Shown: one piece after another, positions 1 through 9,395 of the stretch
Numbering within the stretch: the stretch's first letter is position 1
How the letters are laid out: every line of letters starts with the position of its first letter
Source of the DNA: Clostridiales bacterium 1_7_47FAA
GTDB lineage: Bacteria; Bacillota; Clostridia; Lachnospirales; Lachnospiraceae
DNA length: 64,000 nucleotides
Direction of reading: 5' to 3'
Assembly: GCA_000155435.1 (NCBI GenBank)
Contig: DS990260.1
Location: 1,762,515 to 1,826,514, forward strand
Translations under genes and position numbers: made by a program
Notes under the pieces: generated by a model
Database searches by the model: none
Seen by the model: the letters and a program-made list of their open reading frames with translations, nothing else
Told to the model about the DNA's origin: nothing

Positions 1-164
1 CTGCCCAGGTCCATGGCAAACTGCAGGGCCTGCCGGGACGCCTCCCCGTAGGGCGCGCCTTCCTTCGGCTCGCCGTATTTGCTGGGTATGCGTACAATCT
101 CAGAAAGCGACTCCACCATCTGCGCGCTGTTCTTTTCAATACAACTATTTAATTCTTCCATCAT
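1..164 (-). CDS. M20 family dipeptidase (PepV-like), N-terminal part only
   Basis: Translation from ATG at 164 gives about 54 residues that begin MMEELNSCIEKN and continue through an IVRIPSKYGEP stretch. This matches the N-terminus of the complete PepV-like gene at 1275-2669, including the IPS motif, a GAPYGE/GAPFGR stretch and the following helix, so I call a second M20 metallopeptidase. The gene runs off the left edge, so the catalytic residues cannot be checked. An AGGATGG ribosome binding site lies about nine bases upstream of the first ATG; a second ATG follows directly and could be the true start. It begins 25 bases after the M24 peptidase stop and is probably the next gene of the same operon. 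PepV-type enzymes are zinc aminopeptidases that cleave dipeptides in the cytoplasm. Confidence 0.75.
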   Translation of the reverse strand, partial: MMEELNSCIEKNSAQMVESLSEIVRIPSKYGEPKEGAPYGEASRQALQFAMDLG

Positions 165-189
165 CGTCCTGATCCATCCTTTCTCCCTG

Positions 190-1266
190 TCAGACAATCT
201 CCAGTTCCTTGCTGTAGGAATTAAGTATCTCGCACCCATCCCCGGTCACCAGCACCAGGTCCTCAATGCGCACGCCCACATTTCCTTCCAGATAGATGCC
301 TGGTTCTATGGAGAAGATATTGCCCGGACGGGCTGTTTCCTGGTTCGCACTGGACACATCCCCATAATCATGGACCTCAATCCCGATAAAATGCCCCAGC
401 CTGTGGGTGAACTTATCGCCGTAACCAGCGTCCTCAATCACCTTCCTGGCCGCCGCGTCAATATCACAGAACCTGACGCCTGGTTTTATGATTGCCTCTG
501 CTGCCCGGTTGGCCTGAAGCACCAGTTCATACACCCTGCGGTGTTCTTCATCGGACACTTCCCCGCAGAAAAAGGTTCTTGTCATGTCCGCACAATAACT
601 GTCCTTCTTGCATCCCACATCCAGAAGTATGCAGTCCCCTCTTTTAAGGGCAACGTCCCCGCAGCGGTAATGGCCTATGGCCGCATTGGACCCAAAACAC
701 ACGGAAGGAGGGAATGACAGGTCATCGGCCCCCAGCCTCTGGTATATCTCTTTTATCTGGTTGGACACTTCACGCTCCGTCACGCCTTCCTTTAACAGCG
801 CCTTAAATTCGGCCATGGCCCTGTCATTGATGGCGGAAATCCTGCGCATGGCCTCCATTTCCTCCTCATCCTTCACGGCCCTGGCCCCGTCCACGCAGAT
901 GGATGCATCCACATATTCCGTGCCGCATCCCATGGACATCAGGGGCAGAAGGAAACGCGCCGGCATATTTTTATCCACTCCCAAGGGTTTGGCATGGTCC
1001 GTACAGTCTGCCAGCATCTGAAGATACGGGTCCGTGTCAGAAAAACGCACGGTCTTCACGCCGGGATTTGGCGGAAGGGTGAACATATTGTTCACAAAGA
1101 AGCAGTCATCCCTGTGACGGCCCAGGTATAATGCCACCAGGCGCTCCCCTGCATCCACCCAGATGCCTGTCAGGTAAAAGATGGAGTTGGCGTCGGTTAT
1201 GATCATCTGTTCCAGTCCCATCCGTTCCAGCCTGTCAAGTACTTCATTTACTCTCGTCTTCTTCAT
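190..1266 (-). CDS. M24 family metallopeptidase, probable Xaa-Pro dipeptidase/aminopeptidase
   Basis: This 358-residue protein has the two-domain layout of prolidase-like enzymes: a creatinase-like N-terminal domain (about 1-130) and a pita-bread catalytic domain (about 135-358). The five expected metal ligands are visible: D216 in LLDVG, D227 in ADMTR, H292 in RLGHFIG, E321 in IEPGIYLE and E335 in RIEDLVL. H199 fits the substrate-binding histidine. It should release an N-terminal residue preceding proline, or split Xaa-Pro dipeptides, in the cytoplasm. AGGAGGGCAT precedes the ATG and overlaps the stop codon of the dipeptidase gene upstream, so translation is probably coupled. Its position after an ABC importer and two M20 enzymes suggests a role in degrading imported peptides. 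The family is clear; exact specificity is not. Confidence 0.9.
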   Translation of the reverse strand: MKKTRVNEVLDRLERMGLEQMIITDANSIFYLTGIWVDAGERLVALYLGRHRDDCFFVNNMFTLPPNPGVKTVRFSDTDPYLQMLADCTDHAKPLGVDKNMPARFLLPLMSMGCGTEYVDASICVDGARAVKDEEEMEAMRRISAINDRAMAEFKALLKEGVTEREVSNQIKEIYQRLGADDLSFPPSVCFGSNAAIGHYRCGDVALKRGDCILLDVGCKKDSYCADMTRTFFCGEVSDEEHRRVYELVLQANRAAEAIIKPGVRFCDIDAAARKVIEDAGYGDKFTHRLGHFIGIEVHDYGDVSSANQETARPGNIFSIEPGIYLEGNVGVRIEDLVLVTGDGCEILNSYSKELEIV

Positions 1267-1274
1267 ATGCCCTC

Positions 1275-2669
1275 CTAAAATTCAATCTGCATCAGCCTGT
1301 ACAGCGCAAGGATATAGATCTTCAATGACATCTTAAGCCGGTCAATGCCGATTCCCTCATCAAATGTATGTATCTTTCCCACAAAATCAGGAAGCGGCTC
1401 AGCCGGGATCTCAGTCCCAAAGCTGATTGCGTTCTTAAAATGACGGGCATAGGTGCCTCCGCCCATGGTAAAAGGCTTGCCGTCCACCCCGCGGATTTCA
1501 TTGCCGGCATCCAGGCAGGCTTTGATTTCCGGCTTATCCACACCGATATAGAAGGGAACGCTGTCCTCCACATCCGTTACCTTTACCCCATACTGGGCGC
1601 CCAGATCGGACAGCTTCTTCACCAGGTCACTGCCAGTGGTATTGGTTGGATATCTGGAATCAAAGTTCTGCTTCAGCACACCGTCCTCCATCCTTATCAT
1701 TCCGCCGATGATGCTTAACGGCGGGAAAATGCCGTCATCACACTGGATACCCAGCCCATGCCCCTGGTAGTCCTCACACAGCAGGGAAACGACCTTCAGG
1801 AATTTTTCTTCCTCTTTGGTCACAAGGCTGTTGTCCAGGAGATAATCCGCAATCAGGCCGATGGCATTAATGGTCCCCTCTGCATGGGAGGCATGGCCTC
1901 CAATACCGGCAGCCTCAATCCTTACGCCCCCGTCCACGGCAGTAACCGTAATACGGTCTGCCTCCGGGCACTGTTCCGGATTGGCGCGGATAACCGCGGA
2001 CGCCTGATCGGCTACCGCGTTATGGGCCATACCGCCCTGGAAATCCATGATTGCCCCGTCTTCAAACCGCCCGCTTGTAAAATTGCCGCACAGGCAGCCT
2101 TTCTCCCCGTTACACAGCGGGAACTCCGAATCCGGTGTAAAAAGGAATACCGGCTCCTCATAGTGATGGATATAGTATTCCACATCCTCCATGCCGCTTT
2201 CCTCATCACAGCCCGCCATCATCCGCAGGCTGTAGGGAAGGGGGGTGCCCAGGTCCTTAAAAAACTTTCCCATATAATAGGTGAGGATCAGGGGGCCTTT
2301 ATTATCCACAACGCCCCGTCCCATCAGGTAACCGTCCTTTACCACCATGTCATACGGGTCTGTATTCCATCCATTGCCCGCAGGAACCACATCCAGGTGT
2401 GCAATGGTGCCGATGTACGCCTCTTTTTCGCCGGGAAGCTCCGCGTAGCCCAGGTAATCCTCACAGTTCACGGTCTTAAATCCCATACGGCCTGCAATCT
2501 CCAATGCCTTGTCCAGGGCGCGCCTTATCTCCCTGCCAAAGGGGGCGCCTGTTTCCGCCTCCGACTTCACACTGGGGATATCCACCACTGCCTTTATATC
2601 CTTTATGATATCCTCCATGTTTGCCTCTATGAACGCATCTGCCTTGCGCAGTAATTCCTGTTCTGTCAT
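1275..2669 (-). CDS. M20 family dipeptidase, PepV-like
   Basis: I place the start at 2669 (MTEQELLRK), seven bases after an AAGGAGGA site. A longer reading frame continues upstream but would cross the preceding hairpin. The 464-residue product shows the full PepV-type zinc set: H91 and D93 (AHLDVVPAG), D122 (VDNKG), the E156-E157 pair (CDEESG), D180 (TPDSEF) and H410 (ARHFKNA). H259 in GGHASHAEG fits the lid domain. PepV enzymes are broad dipeptidases, and relatives cleave beta-Ala or N-blocked dipeptides. It lies between the M20D amidohydrolase and the M24 peptidase on the same strand, in an apparent peptide-use operon. Length and motifs are normal, so it should be functional. Confidence 0.9.
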   Translation of the reverse strand: MTEQELLRKADAFIEANMEDIIKDIKAVVDIPSVKSEAETGAPFGREIRRALDKALEIAGRMGFKTVNCEDYLGYAELPGEKEAYIGTIAHLDVVPAGNGWNTDPYDMVVKDGYLMGRGVVDNKGPLILTYYMGKFFKDLGTPLPYSLRMMAGCDEESGMEDVEYYIHHYEEPVFLFTPDSEFPLCNGEKGCLCGNFTSGRFEDGAIMDFQGGMAHNAVADQASAVIRANPEQCPEADRITVTAVDGGVRIEAAGIGGHASHAEGTINAIGLIADYLLDNSLVTKEEEKFLKVVSLLCEDYQGHGLGIQCDDGIFPPLSIIGGMIRMEDGVLKQNFDSRYPTNTTGSDLVKKLSDLGAQYGVKVTDVEDSVPFYIGVDKPEIKACLDAGNEIRGVDGKPFTMGGGTYARHFKNAISFGTEIPAEPLPDFVGKIHTFDEGIGIDRLKMSLKIYILALYRLMQIEF

Positions 2670-2712
2670 ATCTCTCCTCCTTATGGGCATGTAATGTGCT
2701 TTTCTTTTAACA

Positions 2713-2748
2713 GGACCCCTGCCGAACCGTATGGTCAGGCAGGGGTCC
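2713..2748 (-). terminator. Intercistronic hairpin between the M20D and PepV-like genes
   Basis: GGACCCCTGCC at 2713-2723 pairs perfectly with GGCAGGGGTCC at 2738-2748, giving an 11-bp GC-rich stem with a 14-base loop. There is no U-tract after it on the minus strand (TGTTAAAAG follows). It may therefore act as an mRNA processing or stability element, or a leaky terminator, rather than a strong terminator. It fills the only sizeable gap within the peptidase part of the operon. Confidence 0.45.
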
Positions 2749-2775
2749 GTATGATGATACGTATGGATTGGGGGT

Positions 2776-3981
2776 TTACATATCCTGCCAGTCAAAGGCA
2801 AACTGGGTCATGACTGCCACACCGGACCAAAGGGTCTGTTCATTCAAATCGAATCTGGAACTGTGCTGCGGGAAATCCCTTTCATCCCCAAAGTTTCCCC
2901 CATGATAATAATACACGCAGGGAACCCGTTTTGTAAACTCACTAAAATCTTCCCCGCCAGGGATTGCGATTTTTACCTCTATCACATTTTCCTTTCCCAG
3001 GGCCTTTTCGGCAATGGGGACAAACCTTCGCACCATCTCAGGGTCGTTGTCCGTGGTGCCCAGGTAATGGCCGTATCCAACTTCAGCCGTACAGCGCATG
3101 GTCTTTGCCACGCCCTCGAAGATTTCCGTCAGACGCTGGTAATAGAACGCCTGGTCCTCCTCGTTGTTGGAGCGGATGGAACCTTCCAGACAGCAGGTAT
3201 CGGGGATGATATTATTCTTATCCCCTGCATGGAACATGCTCACCGCACAGATGGCCGGCTTGTTGGGCTGCTTTTCCCGGCTGAGCACGGCCTGAAGCTC
3301 TGTTACCGCGTAGCAGGCGGCCAGCAGCGGGTCCGCCCCAAGATGGGGCTCCGCGATGTGGGCGCTCTTTCCATGGAATTTAGCCCACCAGCCAGTGATA
3401 CAGAAGGAGGAGGGTTCCGGTGTCCAACCAATCTGAGCAGGTCCTACTTCCTGGAAACGGCTGGTGCCTGAATGATGGCCGATCATGGCGTCCACCTTCG
3501 GATTTTCCAGCACACCGTCCTCTATCATCTTAAGCGCCCCGTTATCCCCTTCCTCACCTGGCTGCCATATCATTTTCACGGTGCCGCGAAGCTTATCCCT
3601 GTTCTCGAACAGGATTTTTGCGATTCCCAGGCCCATGGCCGTGTGACCGTCATGGCCGCAGGCATGCATACAGCCGGGATTCCTTGAGGCAAACGGAAGT
3701 CCTGTCTCTTCCAGGATGGGCAGGGCGTCACAGTCTGCCCGGATTCCAAGGCATTTCCCCGGAAGGCTGCCACGGATCACGGCTGCCACGCCGTGGCAGT
3801 CCTCCCCGCCGATTCCTGAACGCACTTCCTCTATCCCAATTTCCTTTAACACCCTGAGGATGATTTTCTCGGTTTCCACGGTCTTCATCCCAAGCTCCGG
3901 GCACTGGTGAAGTTCCCTTCTCCAGCCAATGACCAGATCCTCCACTGATTTAGCAAGATCTTTTGTAATGATATCTGACAT
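2776..3981 (-). CDS. M20D family amidohydrolase (hippurate hydrolase/aminoacylase type)
   Basis: The 401-residue protein has family M20D signatures: RRELHQCPELG near residue 21, RADCDALPI near 81, MHACGHDGHT at about 105-114 with metal ligands C108, H110 and H113, and QPGEEGDNGA near 140 with the catalytic glutamate. A dimerisation domain follows in the middle. Such enzymes hydrolyse N-acyl amino acids, hippurate, indole-acetyl amino acids or related amides to an amino acid and an acid. AGGAGGGACAT precedes the ATG at 3981, and the permease gene upstream stops only nine bases away. Its place between the importer and the dipeptidases suggests that the imported compound may be N-acylated or amide-linked. 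The family is secure, the substrate is not. Confidence 0.88.
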   Translation of the reverse strand: MSDIITKDLAKSVEDLVIGWRRELHQCPELGMKTVETEKIILRVLKEIGIEEVRSGIGGEDCHGVAAVIRGSLPGKCLGIRADCDALPILEETGLPFASRNPGCMHACGHDGHTAMGLGIAKILFENRDKLRGTVKMIWQPGEEGDNGALKMIEDGVLENPKVDAMIGHHSGTSRFQEVGPAQIGWTPEPSSFCITGWWAKFHGKSAHIAEPHLGADPLLAACYAVTELQAVLSREKQPNKPAICAVSMFHAGDKNNIIPDTCCLEGSIRSNNEEDQAFYYQRLTEIFEGVAKTMRCTAEVGYGHYLGTTDNDPEMVRRFVPIAEKALGKENVIEVKIAIPGGEDFSEFTKRVPCVYYYHGGNFGDERDFPQHSSRFDLNEQTLWSGVAVMTQFAFDWQDM

Positions 3982-3990
3982 ATGTCCCTC

Positions 3991-5327
3991 CTATTTTGCA
4001 TCCAGTTCAGCCAGCTGCTGACGGTTTTCTTCTTCAATCCTTCGCCTGTCCGCTGCAATCTTCTTCCATGCATACAGGATCAGCGATACCGCGATGATGC
4101 CGTAACACAGGAATACCCGGAAATACTCGCCCAGCTGGGGATCGTTAAAGAGCACCTTGCCGGCCAGGGGGTGATGAAGAACAGGATATGGAACAGGATG
4201 GTTCCTGAGAACACCTGGCCCATGGTTGCCTTGTCAATGGACGCGCCGCCCACCAGCAGGGCTGCCACGGCATAGGTCCCCACCTGTTCGTGGCTGTTGA
4301 AGGTCTGCACATTACCGATGTTCTGAAGGAAAATGATCTGCCCCCAGGACGCAATCACGGTTGACAGCACGGTCGCCACGATACGCGTCTTATCCACATT
4401 GATACCGGCCGCCGTGGCCACCTGCATGTTCATGCCCACGGTCCTGATGTCCTGTCCAAGCTTTGTCTTTGTGATGAACACCACCAGAAGGCAGACAACC
4501 GCAATCACGATGGCTGTAAGCATGGGAATCTGTACAATGAAAAATGCCTTCTGCACGGATTTAACGGTCTTCATGAGGATCTGGAGCACTGCAAGGAGAA
4601 TGCTGGCCGTCAGAAATCCTTTGGTCGTAAACAGGGCTTCCCTGACATCTGATTTCTTTTTCACTATCTTATAAGCCAGGATACACACGGTCACCGCCGC
4701 AAAAGCAGCCAGCAGCCATGGAAGCAGCTTCACGAACATCACCTTCCATGCATTGTCCACCGCGTACTTTGTCTCGGCGTGGAAATCAATGGTGTTCCTC
4801 AGGCCCACATAGATGGTCTCGCCTGCCTCGTTCTGGGAATTCAGCATGATTTCGGGGTTTACCATCGGGATGACGCTTCCTACCATGAAGATGAAAATCA
4901 GGTCATATACACCCACTGCAAAGAACCCAAGTATCATGCCCGTAATCATTTCCTGTCCCTTTACCTTATTAAAAAGGATTCCTGTAAGGGTTCCAAGGAC
5001 AATGGACAGGACCGTTGCAATGATGCCAGCCAGGATGATGCCCTTTAAGCCGTCATAACTCCAGTGGGTAATCAGGATCAGTCCGATTTCACCTGCCATG
5101 GCGCCCAGCACGATACTGAAATTCAGTCCCATGCCGCACAGCACCGGGAGGATCAGGGATACAATGAGGATTGCGTTCCTGCCAACACGTGATACGGTCT
5201 CTGTGATCACATAGCCCGCATTCTGTCCGGATATCTTAATGCTTGCCAGACACAGTACGGTGAAAAGGATAGGGACCATATTACCCTGAAGGAAGTCTAA
5301 CACTTTATTACGTTTCTTATTTTCCAT
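3991..5327 (-). pseudogene. ABC transporter permease, RbsC/BPD_transp_2 type, with C-terminal frameshift
   Basis: The frame from ATG 5327 encodes a polytopic permease with segments such as ILIVSLILPVLCGMGLNFS and a conserved GGASIDKATMGQVFSGTILFH stretch. At the G5 run at 4167-4171 (C5 on the coding strand) the frame changes. As written, residues after FFITP are out of register and the frame stops at 4080. Adding one C restores a natural ending (LAGKVLFNDPQLGEYF, a last membrane segment, then a charged tail) that stops at 3991, just before the amidohydrolase start. The restored length is about 445 residues. The indel may be a sequencing error or a real mutation; the end of the protein lost in the written frame would hold the last membrane helix. 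GGAGG precedes the start and overlaps the end of the second permease gene. Confidence 0.8.
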
Positions 5328-5329
5328 GG

Positions 5330-6412
5330 TTATTTTCCTCCATTCGCTCTAATTTTGGTCAATGCGTACAGGATGATGCCGTTCTGGACAATGATGCGGA
5401 CCACCTCAGAGATACTTCCCGCATTGATGACCGCATTGGCAACCGGGGTTGCCAGGGTCAGAAGGCACTGGAACAGGATGACCCCCAGGACCACATTGAA
5501 TACGCTTGCTTTTTTCGGTGTGGCGCCGCCAATCAGGATTGCTGCCATGGCCGGAAACGCCATCATCAGCGGAGCTGAATAGAACTGGTAAAAACCATAA
5601 CTCTGTGAATAAATGTTAATGCCGATGGCCGCAATCACGGTGGAAGCAACGATACCCATGGTGCGGACCTTGTTGTTATTCACGCCCAGGGTCCTGGAAA
5701 AGCCCGGGTTCACGCCGCTGCAGCGCATGATGACCCCTGCCTTTGTCTTCATGAACAGCCACATGAGAAGGCAGCCCACTGCAAATACCAGCAAAAGTCC
5801 GGTTGACACGGAGAAATCCTTCCAATACGGATTGTTCTGCAGGATACCCATCTGCTTAAAATCAATCCTCAGGAAATTATCCAGCACTTTGTCATAGTTT
5901 TCTTCCAGCGTCATGGTCGTACGCAGTCCCACGCCCGTGATGGGCCACACAATCTTGGGATTGTTGTACGGAAGCACCAGCCAGGCAATGGACATCAGGG
6001 ATACGATGGAGAACGCCATATAGTTTCCGACCGTCATCTCAGAGCCTTTTACATTATTAAGCAGCACCGCGTAAAAATACCCCGCTATGAGGGCAAATGG
6101 CACCGATACGATACACGCGCCCCAGAACCCCGCCAGACCGCTCCAGTTAAACTGGACCGCGATGGAGCCGCCCAGAAGGCCACAGAGGATGCCGATGGGA
6201 AGGCCGAAGTTCAGTCCGGCCCCGCAGACAATGGAGACCATCATGGCCAGGACCAGGAATCCGTTCATGCCGATACGCACCAGGCAGTCTGAATATATCA
6301 TGCCGGGATTGATTCCCAGAGGGAATACGGAAACCATGAGCACCAAAAGGAATCCAATTACCACAAGGCGCGAAACGCCCAGGAAGTTAACAGCTCTTTT
6401 TATCTGGTTCAT
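5330..6412 (-). CDS. ABC transporter permease, RbsC/BPD_transp_2 type
   Basis: This is a 360-residue membrane protein with about eight to ten hydrophobic segments. It includes VCGAGLNFGLPIGILCGLLGG and a GGATPKKASVFNVVLGVILFQ stretch that matches the other permease, so the two form a heterodimeric channel. The family serves carbohydrate, nucleoside and some amino-acid importers of the RbsABC/MglABC/BmpA type. The stop lies two bases before the start of the next permease. Its own ribosome binding site (GAGGAGG) lies inside the last codons of the ATPase gene, a sign of coupled translation. Neighbours indicate that it is the channel for the ligand bound by the DUF3798 lipoprotein encoded upstream. 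Confidence 0.9.
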   Translation of the reverse strand: MNQIKRAVNFLGVSRLVVIGFLLVLMVSVFPLGINPGMIYSDCLVRIGMNGFLVLAMMVSIVCGAGLNFGLPIGILCGLLGGSIAVQFNWSGLAGFWGACIVSVPFALIAGYFYAVLLNNVKGSEMTVGNYMAFSIVSLMSIAWLVLPYNNPKIVWPITGVGLRTTMTLEENYDKVLDNFLRIDFKQMGILQNNPYWKDFSVSTGLLLVFAVGCLLMWLFMKTKAGVIMRCSGVNPGFSRTLGVNNNKVRTMGIVASTVIAAIGINIYSQSYGFYQFYSAPLMMAFPAMAAILIGGATPKKASVFNVVLGVILFQCLLTLATPVANAVINAGSISEVVRIIVQNGIILYALTKIRANGGK

Positions 6413-6414
6413 TC

Positions 6415-8016
6415 TTATATCGCCTCCTCATCTGCATCTACCAGCTTAGAACCGCTCATCAGCAGTCCGAATTTGTAGTCCTTATCATCGGAACGGAGGA
6501 TTCCGGCTATCTTTCCCTCCGTGACAATGGCAATACGGTTGCACACGGAACGCAGCTCTGCCAGCTCACTGGAGGTAATGATGACTGTAACCCCTTTTTC
6601 CTTATTCAGCTTCATCAGGGAATCCAGTATCATCTTCTTTGCGCCGATATCAATACCCCTGGTGGGCTCCGATACAAACAGGATATCCGGCTCCAGGGTC
6701 AGTGCCCTGGCAATACACACCTTCTGCTGGTTGCCTCCTGATAAACTCTTTACCGGCTGTGCATGTCCGGTACAGCGGATATCCAGGTCCTTAATCATCT
6801 TTTTTGCATATTCAACGGCGCCCTTCTTATCATAAAAGGGGATGCCGAACTTTTTCACGATGAACTTGTCCTTTGTCTTAAGGGCCGCAATGGAAATGTT
6901 CAGCTCAATGGACTCGTCCAGCATCAGGCCCACGCCGCGCCTGTCCTCAGACACAAATGCAATCCCGTCGTCCAGGGTGTCCTTTGTCTTTGTCACATCC
7001 AGGACCTTGCCGTGTACCTTCACCTCACCCTTGGAAGGATAAAGCCCCATGACCCCGTTGGCAATGCTGATTTTCCCATGTCCGGCCAGTCCTCCGATTC
7101 CGAAAATCTCGCCTTTCTTTACCTGGAAGGACACATCCCTGGCAACCTCGCCGGGCATGCTGACCCCGAAATGGTTGAATTCCAGGCAGATTTCCTCATT
7201 TTCCACCTCATGGCCCATCTCCCGGTTCAGTATCTCAACCTCGCGGCCTACCATAAGCTGTGACATCTTAACCGTGCTCAGGTCAGCCGTGTGGTAATCC
7301 CCCACCATCTCGCCGTCCCTGAGGACAAACACGTGATGGGTATTATTCTTCACCTCATCCAGCTTATGGCTGATGAAAATGAAAGCAATCCCGCGCTCCG
7401 CCACGGAGCGCACACAGGCCAGGAACTGCTCTGCCTCTGTCTCGGTGAGCACCGCGGTGGGTTCGTCCAGCACGATCAGCTTGGTATTCTTTTTATCCAG
7501 CTCCCTGGCAATTTCCACAAACTGCTTATATCCCACCGGAAGGCTTCCCACCCTGGTCCTGTCGCTGAGTTCAATTCCCAGGGAATCCAGGGTGGCCCTG
7601 GACTCCTTGTGCATGGACGCCCTGTCCACCAGGTCCAGGCGTTTGCCAAAGACCAGGCTGGCCGGTGTCTTTTTCACATTCTCCCTGTTCAGCTTAATGT
7701 TTTCAGCCACATCATAGCCGTCAATCAGCATGAACTCCTGATGCACCATGCCGATTCCGTATTTCATGGCCTCTATGGGGGATTTGATATGTACTTCCTC
7801 TCCGTCAATCAGGACGCTGCCCTTAAAGCCTCCCGTCTGCTGGATTGCGGGCATGCCGAAGAGGATATTCATGATGGTGGATTTTCCAGCGCCGTTTTCC
7901 CCAATCAATGCCACAATCTCACCTGGCTTCACTTTTATGCTCACATCCTTCAGGACTTTATTTCCAAAGAAATCCTTTTCAATGTGATTCATCTCTAATA
8001 TGTATTTACTGCTCAA
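6415..8016 (-). CDS. ABC transporter ATP-binding protein with two ABC domains (RbsA/MglA type)
   Basis: The protein of 533 residues holds two tandem ABC ATPase domains. The N-terminal domain has an intact Walker A GENGAGKST at 39-47 and Walker B LIVLDEPTAV, but a divergent signature (GSLPVGYKQ). The C-terminal domain has a good signature LSGGNQQK, but a weak P-loop (GLAGHGKIS) and a Walker B in which the usual aspartate is serine (LFVSEPTRGID). This asymmetry is common in RbsA-like proteins, where only one site hydrolyses ATP efficiently. The start codon is TTG at 8016, seven bases after AAAGGAG; the next in-frame ATG would be residue 9 and lacks a ribosome binding site. It energises the two permeases encoded next to it. 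Confidence 0.92.
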   Translation of the reverse strand: MSSKYILEMNHIEKDFFGNKVLKDVSIKVKPGEIVALIGENGAGKSTIMNILFGMPAIQQTGGFKGSVLIDGEEVHIKSPIEAMKYGIGMVHQEFMLIDGYDVAENIKLNRENVKKTPASLVFGKRLDLVDRASMHKESRATLDSLGIELSDRTRVGSLPVGYKQFVEIARELDKKNTKLIVLDEPTAVLTETEAEQFLACVRSVAERGIAFIFISHKLDEVKNNTHHVFVLRDGEMVGDYHTADLSTVKMSQLMVGREVEILNREMGHEVENEEICLEFNHFGVSMPGEVARDVSFQVKKGEIFGIGGLAGHGKISIANGVMGLYPSKGEVKVHGKVLDVTKTKDTLDDGIAFVSEDRRGVGLMLDESIELNISIAALKTKDKFIVKKFGIPFYDKKGAVEYAKKMIKDLDIRCTGHAQPVKSLSGGNQQKVCIARALTLEPDILFVSEPTRGIDIGAKKMILDSLMKLNKEKGVTVIITSSELAELRSVCNRIAIVTEGKIAGILRSDDKDYKFGLLMSGSKLVDADEEAI

Positions 8017-8076
8017 TGTTCTTCTCCTTTCCAGTAACCCGTAGCTATCCCAGGGTTTTACTTACCTGTCTTTTAT

Positions 8077-8115
8077 AAAAGGAAGGGATGCTGCTTATCT
8101 GCATCCCTTCCTTTT
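8077..8115 (-). terminator. Perfect 15-bp hairpin between binding protein and ATPase genes
   Basis: AAAAGGAAGGGATGC (8077-8091) pairs exactly with GCATCCCTTCCTTTT (8101-8115) around a nine-base loop. On the minus strand it is followed by TTTTATAAAAG, so it has some terminator character. It stands in the 157-base gap after the binding-protein gene and before the ATPase gene. Such hairpins usually let the binding protein be made in excess over the membrane parts, by partial termination or by protecting the upstream mRNA end. Confidence 0.75.
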
Positions 8116-8173
8116 GAAAGCATCAGGGAAGTTTCGTTCCCCATATAAAAATTGATAGAGAGAGATTTAATCC

Positions 8174-9370
8174 TTAAAATCTTTCGTAGCTACACATGAT
8201 GAAGAAGCCGTTGTCATATGTGGTTCCGCCGTCCGTGATGTTCTCTACGTCCACTTCGCCGCCTGCTGCTTCGCTCAGGGTCTGCTTAAATACTTCTGCA
8301 TCCAGCTTCTCTCCGTTTGTCTTGCCTTCACAGAACGCTTCAGCATAAGCATAGCTTCCTGTCATGAACAGGGTCATAAGCGGTGCGGTCCATGTTCCCA
8401 TGTGGCCTGTCATATCTGCCTCTGCCAGTTTCTCAGAAATGGCGTTCATCATGTAATCGGAATCATATAACTTGTCAGCCGGTACCTCAATTCCCAGGGC
8501 TGATGGGAAACCGACGAATGGGGAAGGATCGGACGGCATGGTGAAGTAGGACTTTGTGTTAACCACGCACTTAATCATCGGCTCCTGCTGGCTGGTATTG
8601 GTGCCAAAGAAAGCGGTCTCCGTGCCATACTGGTCAACTGCGCGCGGAACATCCTCTAATACGAACTGCTGTGTTCCGGAGGTACCTGCATCTGACATGG
8701 GGTCAGGTGTGGTGGTCTCTACCAAGGTCAGGCCCAGCTCTGCGCAGCGGTCCTTCATGTTCTGCAGACGGTCAGCGGTTGGCTGCCATGCCAGATGACG
8801 GGGGAAGGAGTAGTGCACGAATGTCTTAGCGCCCATATCGCTTAACTCATCCACCATCTGGAAGCCCATCTTCGGAACGTTGGAATGATAGAAAACGTCA
8901 CAGTTTGAAGATGTTGTGGCGGAATCATCCTGGTAGCCTGCTGCAATCAGAAGGATGTCAGGACGTACCTCACGGATTTTCTGGCATGCTGCCGCAGTGC
9001 CCTGTACGGCCTGGCTGAAGATGATTGCCTTCACATCCGGGTCAGAGGCAAGGCTCAGGGCTGTGGAAATGGTTGTCTCCTGCTCAGTTGCAAATTTATC
9101 AGGGAAGGTTGCCAGCACAACCGTATCCGGATGCTGTTCCTGAAGCATCTCAGCCGCACGGTAGCTCTCCTCACTCTGTGAAACTGTCGTGGTCATGATA
9201 CCGATCTTGTAATCGCCTGCTGCTTCCGCAGGAGCCTCGCTGCTCTCAGCTGCCCCGCTGTCTCGGCTGCCGTTGTCCCGGACGCTGCTGCTGTGGTAGC
9301 CGCCGCCACAGGCCACAAGACCTGCCATCATGGTGATTGACAGCATTACTGATAGAATTTTCTTTCTCAT
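8174..9370 (-). CDS. DUF3798-type substrate-binding lipoprotein
   Basis: From ATG 9370 the protein has 398 residues. It begins with MRKK, a hydrophobic stretch and a lipobox GLVAC, so Cys21 should be lipid-modified and the protein held on the outer face of the membrane. A serine-rich, low-complexity linker follows. The mature part starts YKIGIMTTTVSQ and looks like a type 1 periplasmic-binding fold. I recognise it as a DUF3798 protein, a family without an assigned ligand. A longer frame would start at TTG 9376, but GGAGG sits nine bases before ATG 9370. It is the first gene of the transport and peptidase operon, behind a near-consensus promoter. Association with RbsABC-type parts is clear from position; ligand identity is unknown. 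Confidence 0.82.
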   Translation of the reverse strand: MRKKILSVMLSITMMAGLVACGGGYHSSSVRDNGSRDSGAAESSEAPAEAAGDYKIGIMTTTVSQSEESYRAAEMLQEQHPDTVVLATFPDKFATEQETTISTALSLASDPDVKAIIFSQAVQGTAAACQKIREVRPDILLIAAGYQDDSATTSSNCDVFYHSNVPKMGFQMVDELSDMGAKTFVHYSFPRHLAWQPTADRLQNMKDRCAELGLTLVETTTPDPMSDAGTSGTQQFVLEDVPRAVDQYGTETAFFGTNTSQQEPMIKCVVNTKSYFTMPSDPSPFVGFPSALGIEVPADKLYDSDYMMNAISEKLAEADMTGHMGTWTAPLMTLFMTGSYAYAEAFCEGKTNGEKLDAEVFKQTLSEAAGGEVDVENITDGGTTYDNGFFIMCSYERF

Positions 9371-9395
9371 AATCAAAATCCTCCTTTTGTATGAT

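Noticed and set aside
190..3980. Several long plus-strand frames antisense to the peptidase genes
   Set aside because: They mirror the codon bias of the real minus-strand genes, have no ribosome binding sites and no recognisable domains.
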